DNA of 9,378 nt, taken from contig JAESUD010000179.1 of assembly GCA_016763335.1 (NCBI GenBank), positions 1-9,378 of the forward strand. The letters run 5' to 3'. The notes under the pieces are model-generated. The model did not search any database. It was not told the origin of the DNA and saw only the letters and a program-made list of their open reading frames with translations. The translations under genes were made by a program, and so were the position numbers. The stretch comes from Emcibacteraceae bacterium. GTDB lineage: Bacteria > Pseudomonadota > Alphaproteobacteria > Sphingomonadales > Emcibacteraceae. Below are positions 1 through 4,864 of this stretch, piece by piece; the stretch's first letter is position 1, and every line of letters starts with the position of its first letter.

Positions 1-2134
1 AATCCTCAAGTTCAATACCCGCTCTAATATTAGCAGTGGTATAACTGTCAAGGGTAACGGCTGTATCTGTTTGTGAACCACCACGATGGCTTATATTCGC
101 GTTCATAATAAAATCTACCTTATCATTAATTGGCTGCATGACATCTATGTTGATATTGCCGGTAATTTCAGGCACGTTGGCAATTCGGTCACCTGATAAG
201 CCGGTGTTTGGTTCAGGTTGATCCTCTGTTAGGCGAGCATTTTGGTAAGAGGCACCAGCGCTAAATGTCACACCTTCGCTTACTATGGCCGATATAGTGC
301 CTTCAAAACCTTCTACTCTCGCTTTACCCGCATTTGTCGTAAAGGGGAAGGCGCCCGTATCATCAAGGGCTTGTACTTGGATATCTGACCAGTCAATTAA
401 ATAGGCAGCAAGATCAATACTTACTCTATTATCCATTAATGAAAACTTTGTTCCGACTTCATAGCTCCATAATGTGTCAGACCCATATCCTTCGGGTATA
501 CCAGATGCGAATGGCAAGTTAGCCTGGTTTAGCCCTCCCGTACGGAAACCCTGTGCTGCATTAGCATAGACCAACATATCATCATTAGGTTTCCAACTCA
601 GGTTGGCTTTAAAAGTAGTTTTCTTATCGTTAAATTTATTGGTCACAACACCTTCTGGATTTGGGCCAAAGCCGCCAAATGGGTGCGTGGTTTCTTGGGT
701 AGCATTCATTTTGGAATTAAAATGACGTATGCCAACTGTCGCAATAATATCAGATGTGACTTCATAAAAGGCTTCACCGAATAATGCATATTGACGTAGC
801 TGTGTATTGTCAAACCGACCAAAGAAAGTGTTACCATCGGCATTACTAAGAGCATCATCTGAGTTTAAACGACTGAACGGTCCATTAATTTCACCGAAGC
901 CGTTAGACCGCAAGACCTGAACGTCGAAATCCTTTTTTTCCTTTGAATAAAAGCCACCAACAAGAAAGTTGAAAGGTCCATCATAGTTGGAATTATATCT
1001 TATTTCATTTGACCATATGCGGCGACTTTGTGGTTCATATGTAATACCTGCAATTGGTACACCAAAGAAAAACAGGATGGGTGAACTATCAAAACTAAAA
1101 TCAATATCCCGCTCAAACCAGTTTGTCGTGGCAACTAAAGTACCGTTCCCTAAATCATATTCACCCGTTAAACTATAGATCTGTATTTCCTCATCCCACG
1201 GGCTTCTGGTTATATCAGTGTTTATTAGATCACCACCCGGTATTGAAGGAAACCCGGCGCCAACATCGCCAAATGACATCGTTCCCTCGGGTGTAAAACG
1301 TGAAGAGCCATCAGAATGAGTTGTCTGGTTCGTTGCTGAAGCAAGTAATGTGAAATCATCATTCGGTGTAAGACGTACTTGAAAACGCGCTCCGGAAGTT
1401 TTGTCATTATTTATATTTTCAAGGGGACCAGAAGGAATTCTTGGTGCATCAATAAAACCACTATTATCAACTTTCCATCCGGTTGCACGCATGGCAAGCT
1501 TATCTTCTATAATCGGTAAATTAATGGCACCATTAAAATTATAATTGGTTCCCCCTTCAGACGTTCCGGATAATTCACTCGCGACATAACCGGAAATTTC
1601 AGTGGCATCTGGTTTTTTCGTAATAATTCGAATGGTACCAGTCATTGAACTTGCGCCGTATAGCGTACCTTGTGGTCCTTTTAATACCTCAATACGTTCA
1701 AGATCAAAAAGCCTAATATCTGCGTTACGTCCACCACCATCATTTGCATTATTTGCACTTATAATTGCTTCGTCATAATAAACACCAACCATGGCAGCTC
1801 CTGTGGAATTAGTGCCGCGAATAACATATTCTTTATCTCCGGGCCCTAAGTCTTGAAAAGATAAGCCAGGTACTCTAGTGGCATAGTCAGCAAATTCCAC
1901 AATGCCTGCACGTTCTAATGAGTTACCCGATAGCGCTTGTATTGATGTTGGGACCTCTCTAAGTAACTGGGCTCCGCGCTTGCTTGCTGTAACCGTGATG
2001 ATATCAACTTCTAACTTTTTTCTGTCATCGGCAGTATTTTGTTCTTGCGCATATAATGGCTGTGATATTATGCATGAAGCAACGATGAGGTGGCTCGCCG
2101 CCATTAAAAATTTACCTTTTATATTCTGTTTCAT
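1..2134 (-). CDS. TonB-dependent outer-membrane receptor, C-terminus beyond the window edge
   Basis: The frame is open without a stop from ATG 2134-2132 to the left edge, giving 711 visible residues. The start is supported by AAGGGAG (2147-2141) six bases upstream. Residues 1-29 form a signal peptide ending LYA before QEQ. A TonB-box-like stretch (DIITVTASKR, 44-53) follows. The plug domain carries RIEVLKGPQGTLYG at about 147-160, then TGTIRIITKKP. A typical barrel motif, GFRTGGLNQ, lies near residue 528. These are hallmarks of the iron-complex/CirA-type TonB-dependent receptor family, 22-strand barrels that import siderophores, cobalamin, glycans or other ligands using TonB-ExbBD energy. Family members usually run 750-800 residues, so the last few strands are probably missing. 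The substrate is not identifiable. The gene is divergent from the small ORF at 2524, and its upstream region is rich in dyads that could be operator sites. Short ORFs readable on the opposite strand are shadows. Confidence 0.93.
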   Translation of the reverse strand, partial: MKQNIKGKFLMAASHLIVASCIISQPLYAQEQNTADDRKKLEVDIITVTASKRGAQLLREVPTSIQALSGNSLERAGIVEFADYATRVPGLSFQDLGPGDKEYVIRGTNSTGAAMVGVYYDEAIISANNANDGGGRNADIRLFDLERIEVLKGPQGTLYGASSMTGTIRIITKKPDATEISGYVASELSGTSEGGTNYNFNGAINLPIIEDKLAMRATGWKVDNSGFIDAPRIPSGPLENINNDKTSGARFQVRLTPNDDFTLLASATNQTTHSDGSSRFTPEGTMSFGDVGAGFPSIPGGDLINTDITRSPWDEEIQIYSLTGEYDLGNGTLVATTNWFERDIDFSFDSSPILFFFGVPIAGITYEPQSRRIWSNEIRYNSNYDGPFNFLVGGFYSKEKKDFDVQVLRSNGFGEINGPFSRLNSDDALSNADGNTFFGRFDNTQLRQYALFGEAFYEVTSDIIATVGIRHFNSKMNATQETTHPFGGFGPNPEGVVTNKFNDKKTTFKANLSWKPNDDMLVYANAAQGFRTGGLNQANLPFASGIPEGYGSDTLWSYEVGTKFSLMDNRVSIDLAAYLIDWSDIQVQALDDTGAFPFTTNAGKARVEGFEGTISAIVSEGVTFSAGASYQNARLTEDQPEPNTGLSGDRIANVPEITGNINIDVMQPINDKVDFIMNANISHRGGSQTDTAVTLDSYTTANIRAGIELED

Positions 2135-2231
2135 TTGCTGCTCCCTTAAATAAGTTTTTTGCTGATCATTCGATGCCTTACAATTAAATACTAGGCTTTG
2201 ATAGACTTTTATTTTACATGTAAACTATAAC

Positions 2232-2260
2232 AGGTTATGACCGATTATTTGATTTGTCAA
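2232..2260 (-). promoter_or_regulatory. Candidate sigma-70 promoter of the left TonB receptor
   Basis: On the minus strand a perfect TTGACA (2260-2255) is followed after 17 bases by TAACCT (2237-2232), which keeps the most conserved -10 positions T1, A2 and T6. The start of transcription would fall near 2225, about 90 nt before the receptor ATG. The -35 hexamer lies inside the dyad 2243-2266, a position typical of a repressor operator. The prediction rests on sequence match alone. Confidence 0.35.
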
Positions 2261-2266
2261 ATAATC
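2243..2266. repeat. Perfect 10-bp inverted repeat, candidate operator
   Basis: GATTATTTGA (2243-2252) and TCAAATAATC (2257-2266) are perfect inverted arms around a TTTG centre. No T-run follows on either strand, so it does not look like a terminator. It covers the candidate -35 of the receptor promoter. The binding protein is unknown. Confidence 0.5.
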
Positions 2267-2523
2267 TGGATGAAATTTTAGAGTCATCGCTCTAAATCAA
2301 TTTATCGGGGAGCATTAATTTTTATGGGTCAAGAAATTAATGAATAATTCATTATGATCTCGTCATTGGTAGTGGGTTTTCACCTCTATCAATATATTAT
2401 ACGGATAGATTTTTTTTAAATATGTTCTCGTGATGTTAAGCTTGGGTTAAATATTTATAAGTAAATGGTAATGTTGTCAAAATATGTTATAGTGTGGGGC
2501 GTGGGGTTATTTTTTGGAAATTT

Positions 2524-2688
2524 ATGATAGCTGACATAAAACTTCTATTATCTATTCTTAAAAGGATGTCAGACTGTTATTTGTTTGATCTCTACGCTCC
2601 CCATTTTCATATATTTAGTCATGTAAATCCAGTCGTTATGGAAAACGCCGTATGGCGTGTTAACGAAATAATCGAAGAGAGAAAGTGA
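2524..2688 (+). CDS. Small hypothetical protein, 54 aa
   Basis: ATG 2524 opens a 54-residue frame ending at TGA 2686-2688. A longer form from GTG 2494 is possible. I prefer the ATG because an extended -10 (2485-2493) would place transcription start near 2500, after that GTG, and GGAA lies shortly before the ATG. The N-terminus is mildly hydrophobic (IKLLLSILKRM). The C-terminus is charged and helix-like (ENAVWRVNEIIEERK). I do not recognise the family. It lies upstream of the PAS_5-like gene on the same strand, with only two bases between its stop and the ATG at 2691. It could be a genuine small operon partner, a degenerate remnant, or a chance frame in AT-rich DNA. Confidence 0.3.
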   Translation: MIADIKLLLSILKRMSDCYLFDLYAPHFHIFSHVNPVVMENAVWRVNEIIEERK

Positions 2689-2737
2689 CCATGGAATTTC
2701 CTCCAGTGATGAGATAGCTGTTACGCATAATGGTAAT

Positions 2738-3208
2738 GTGTTCATAAATTATTTTTACCCCCTTACTCAAGTACCACCAAAAGAGGCGTGTTCTTTAATC
2801 GATTTTTACCATATTTGGAGAAATAGTAACTCTGAGCTAACCATCCCTTTACGTAAAGATTTATCTTTTGAAAAACTAGGAGGCTGGCACGCGAATATAC
2901 GCCTTGTGGACTTGGAAAATAGCACGCCTGAAGCCGATAAAATTATTATCTCCGGGAATATATTTAATAATTATTTCGGTAAAGAAACAATGGGTACGGA
3001 AATTAGAAGTTCGACGACTTTGGATCCTGAAATAATTAAAGGCTATAATAAATTCTTAAAATATTTCCACTCTAATCACTACGGACTTGTTTTTGGTGCC
3101 ACCCCCAATCTTGATAGTCGCCTTCATGACGTTATCTGGATTGATTTACCTTTGTCAAATGACGGTACTACAATTACTCATATGCTAACGGCGTTAATTC
3201 CACTGTAA
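2738..3208 (+). CDS. PAS_5/DUF1457-like protein, start region possibly frameshifted
   Basis: The 156-residue frame from GTG 2738 resembles the alphaproteobacterial PAS_5 (DUF1457) family. Matching features are the opening LIDFYHIWRN, the small-sensor core with DLSFEKLGGW then IRLVDLEN, the FGKETMGTEI segment, YNKFLKYFHSNHYGLV in the middle, and a closing WIDLPLSNDGTTITHMLTAL. Full-length members are usually about 150-200 residues, so the core is nearly complete. Their ligands and outputs are poorly known; they are PAS folds without an attached effector domain. The start is doubtful: GTG 2738 has no clear ribosome site, yet the frame is open back to 2672 without an ATG. ATG 2691, preceded by a purine-rich GAGAGAAAG, opens another frame that stops after eight codons at 2715-2717. 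A two-base loss or one-base gain between 2703 and 2715 would join them. Functional or recently broken cannot be decided here. Confidence 0.72.
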   Translation: MFINYFYPLTQVPPKEACSLIDFYHIWRNSNSELTIPLRKDLSFEKLGGWHANIRLVDLENSTPEADKIIISGNIFNNYFGKETMGTEIRSSTTLDPEIIKGYNKFLKYFHSNHYGLVFGATPNLDSRLHDVIWIDLPLSNDGTTITHMLTALIPL

Positions 3209-3604
3209 CTAGCGGCACTATTATTGCTTTTAAATTCTTAAATCTCTTTTTTCTCGCCGATGAATATGGTGTAACTTTCTCACCATTGCCGGAAATATCA
3301 TAACCTATTCCAACAATACATATAGGGACCGTTCCTCATTCAATGGTTTGTTCTGTTTGCAATTTCGTCTCCTTTGTAAATTAATTGCTCTTAATTAAAA
3401 GGCTGTTTTCTCAAAATTATCAAGGAATTACAATTCTTGTGATGTTTTATTTTAATGTCATATGTATATATGTAAGGAAGGTTTCTAAATCTCTATCCAT
3501 TGTTGAATAATGTGGTTAGTTTTTTATTTGATTAATGGAAAGTAATTTTTCTTTATAGTTCTCTATGGTGGATAGAACCTTCTATGACCGTTGATAAATT
3601 CTGG

Positions 3605-3616
3605 GCATAATTATGC
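3605..3616. repeat. 12-bp perfect palindrome upstream of the LuxR-type gene
   Basis: GCATAATTATGC is self-complementary over 12 bases and lies about 50 bp upstream of the extended -10 element at 3667, a plausible activator or repressor position. No protein is known to bind it. Confidence 0.4.
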
Positions 3617-3666
3617 GGCACGGCTGCTTGGAAGGTAATATGGGTGATTTATCTCAATTGAATTTT

Positions 3667-3675
3667 TGATATAAT
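3667..3675 (+). promoter_or_regulatory. Extended -10 promoter for the first LuxR-type gene
   Basis: TGATATAAT is a perfect extended -10 (TGnTATAAT). No good -35 is visible at the usual distance; ATTTAT at 3647-3652 is weak, which fits extended -10 promoters. Transcription would begin near 3682 and read into the LuxR-type gene at 3862. Confidence 0.5.
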
Positions 3676-3722
3676 ATAGCATAAACTGTGAACATAAGTC
3701 GAAATAAGGGGGGCAGCTACAT

Positions 3723-3740
3723 ATGTCTCTATATTCATAA
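3723..3740 (+). other. Possible five-codon leader ORF
   Basis: AAGGGGGG (3706-3713) is followed nine bases later by ATG 3723 and a short frame, MSLYS, ending at TAA 3738-3740. It sits in the long leader of the first LuxR-type gene. The second LuxR-type gene also has a small ORF with a G-rich ribosome site in front of it, so this may be a degenerate counterpart or a real leader peptide. It could also be chance. Confidence 0.2.
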
Positions 3741-3861
3741 AATGATTAAACGCAATAATCCATTATTCGATTTTGAACTAAAATTCTAACCTTCAATAGC
3801 AACATGAAATTATATGTGCGTTATTAAGGGAAGAGCTCTCTGTGTAATGTTTGGGGATGGA

Positions 3862-4095
3862 ATGTTAAACCTAAATCGGCTATCGAAACGAGAAAATGAA
3901 TGTATCGCACTCCTCGCCCGAGGGCTGCGTTATCAACAAATTGCTTTCCAATTAGGAACCAGTGTGCGAACTGTAGAAAAGCAAATTTCTTCTGCACGCA
4001 TAAAACTTAATGCTGATACAATCCCCCACGCCATAGCAATAGCCGTTAAAGAATCTATGGTTCGAACCCAACTCAAATATGAAAAATTGAATTGA
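3862..4095 (+). CDS. Stand-alone LuxR/GerE-type HTH regulator, copy 1 (77 aa)
   Basis: The protein is almost only a LuxR-type DNA-binding domain. LSKRENE is the TxREx-type opening, ARGLRYQQIAFQLGTS the scaffold helix and turn, VRTVEKQISSARIKL the recognition helix region, then NADTIPHAIAIAV. No ligand-binding or receiver domain is present; typical full LuxR regulators run 200-250 residues. An in-frame ATG at 3814 exists, but I choose 3862. GGGG (3853-3856) sits five bases upstream, and from there the N-terminus aligns residue for residue with copy 2 at 8035. The two share 55 of 69 residues. The C-terminus is eight residues longer than copy 2, because a CAA codon (4069-4071) stands where copy 2 has TAA. 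It probably controls neighbouring genes, with the TonB receptor downstream the natural candidate. A role as partner of a separate sensor is also possible. Confidence 0.85.
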   Translation: MLNLNRLSKRENECIALLARGLRYQQIAFQLGTSVRTVEKQISSARIKLNADTIPHAIAIAVKESMVRTQLKYEKLN

Positions 4096-4159
4096 GAGCA
4101 GCAGGCTGACTTTGTTTGCTAATTCCACCTTTAATAATGACCTTTACTGGTCACTAAAA

Positions 4160-4181
4160 CGGACGAGCTAATGCCCGTCCG
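4160..4181. repeat. GC-rich hairpin downstream of LuxR-type copy 1
   Basis: CGGACG (4160-4165) pairs with CGTCCG (4176-4181), with two further inner G-C pairs around TAAT. It stands out in AT-rich DNA and could end the LuxR-type transcript, but no T-run follows directly. A smaller hairpin, TGACC-N6-GGTCA, lies just before it (4138-4153). Confidence 0.45.
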
Positions 4182-4206
4182 CTTACGTAGTAATGATATT
4201 TGTCTA

Positions 4207-4279
4207 ATTTTATACCAATTTGGAGGAAACCAAAATTGGTATAAAATATACTCATTTGGAGGAAACCAAAATGAGTATA
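4207..4279. repeat. Two tandem hairpins with the same loop and different, compensated stems
   Basis: Hairpin 1 pairs 4207-4223 with 4230-4247. Hairpin 2 pairs 4247-4259 with 4266-4279. Both have the loop AGGAAA closed by TTTGG/CCAAA and the same extra A on the right arm. Their outer stems differ (TATACCAA against TATACTCA), and each right arm carries the matching complement (TTGGTATA, TGAGTATA). Conserved loop plus compensating stem changes suggest that RNA or cruciform structure is kept. There is no T-run, so a simple terminator is unlikely. A structured RNA, a protein-binding hairpin pair or a small repeat family are all open. Confidence 0.6.
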
Positions 4280-4329
4280 AGTACACGTGTAAAGACAAGC
4301 CATCCTACCAAATGTGCAAATAAAACTAT

Positions 4330-4367
4330 ATTAGGATATTTTCCCCTAGGGTATTTCACCCATTAAA
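4330..4367 (+). repeat. Left copy of a 38-bp imperfect inverted repeat
   Basis: Compared with the reverse complement of 4502-4539, this copy matches without gaps at 28 of 38 positions. The shared parts are ATTAGG at the outer end, CCCTAGGG in the centre, and CCCAT followed by AAA at the inner end. The element contains its own CCCTAGGG palindrome (4344-4351). Confidence 0.5.
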
Positions 4368-4501
4368 AATCAATAACTTTAAGATTAGTAAGTTAAAGAT
4401 ATAATTGCCGAAAAGTTGTGACTTATGGAGCTATCTTCATCAAAATACATGTGTTTTGAAAGTGCTTTAGCTAAATGCAAGTAGGCAATAACAATAACCA
4501 A

Positions 4502-4539
4502 TTTGATGGGGTAAACCCCCTAGGGATATATCCCCTAAT
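4502..4539 (-). repeat. Right copy of a 38-bp imperfect inverted repeat
   Basis: This is the partner of 4330-4367 in opposite orientation, 134 bp away. It also contains GGGG-TAAA-CCCC (4508-4519) and TAGGG followed by CCCCTA (4521-4537) as internal dyads. It ends about 325 bp upstream of the TonB receptor start. Paired operator sites for DNA looping or the ends of a small non-autonomous element are possible; I see no target-site duplication. Confidence 0.5.
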
Positions 4540-4864
4540 AGGTAAAATAGTTTGATTAATTTAATGTATCTCATAGCAAGATGTGTAGATATTTAAGAAT
4601 TAATAACAAGTATTTCTTCACACTAGATGGTTTCGAATATGTATCGAAGCATTATTTAAATATCAATATTTTGCTATATACACCAAATGGTTAGGTGGTT
4701 TTTATGGGTGATTATTTTTTGTAATTTTTCATCTGTAAAGTAATGAAACCCAACCAATCACAAGGTCACAAATTTATAAAAATTTGAGCCTTATAATTAA
4801 AATTACAATCAGTTATTTGCCTTGTTTTATTAAGACAAATAATTTTTTGGAGGAAAAATTAGAT

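Larger units (their letters stand above)
2135..2523. other. Divergent intergenic region with a cluster of four dyads
   Basis: No gene is seen here. Besides the dyad at 2243-2266, it holds the palindrome TTTACATGTAAA (2213-2224), the dyad TTTAGAG-N6-CTCTAAA (2277-2296), and TAATGAAT-A-ATTCATTA (2338-2354, 8-bp arms, one-base centre). At its right end an extended -10 (TGTTATAGT, 2485-2493) could drive the rightward ORF at 2524. The region is very AT-rich, so short dyads can arise by chance; the 10-bp and 8-bp ones are the better candidates. Confidence 0.5.
3209..3861. other. Gene-poor region ahead of the first LuxR-type gene
   Basis: No convincing intact gene is seen. On the minus strand a ribosome site AAAGGAGA (3375-3368) sits six bases before TTG 3362, followed by a frame with an in-frame TGA at codon 9 that otherwise stays open to 3174; it may be a broken gene. 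On the plus strand lie the palindrome GCATAATTATGC (3605-3616), an extended -10 promoter (3667-3675), and a five-codon ORF (3723-3740) behind a strong AAGGGGGG. The leader of the LuxR-type gene is therefore about 180 nt long, which leaves room for post-transcriptional control. Confidence 0.45.
4096..4864. other. Long structured region between LuxR-type copy 1 and the TonB receptor
   Basis: No gene is seen in this stretch. From left to right it holds two hairpins (4138-4181), the tandem matched hairpins (4207-4279), the palindrome TACACGTGTA (4282-4291), the inverted repeat pair (4330-4367 and 4502-4539), and weak dyads TTCGA-N7-TCGAA (4632-4648) and AAATAT-CA-ATATTT (4658-4671). I could not choose a promoter for the receptor with confidence; TATAAT at 4792-4797 has no good -35. 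The length and density of dyads point to a regulatory or mobile-derived region. Confidence 0.5.

Noticed and set aside
987..2153. Plus-strand and short minus-strand ORFs at 987-1178, 1225-1407 and 1902-2153
   Set aside because: They lie on the other strand or frame of the continuous TonB receptor reading frame, which has a start, a ribosome site and family motifs; they are shadows.
3541..3660. Protein remnants in the gene-poor stretch, such as MTVDKFWA and MRHGCLEGNMGDL
   Set aside because: They are very short, in different frames and match no family I know; I could not join them into a plausible gene.
3814..3861. Earlier ATG (3814) for LuxR-type copy 1
   Set aside because: ATG 3862 has a G-rich ribosome site and aligns exactly with the start of copy 2; the extra 16 residues have no counterpart.
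4207..4279. CRISPR array reading of the tandem repeats
   Set aside because: There are only two units, each a hairpin whose stem differs in a compensated way; no spacers and no cas genes are present.
4784..4864. Extension of the large receptor to TTG 4784
   Set aside because: It would put 27 residues before a textbook signal peptide; ATG 4865 has a ribosome site and the signal peptide starts there.
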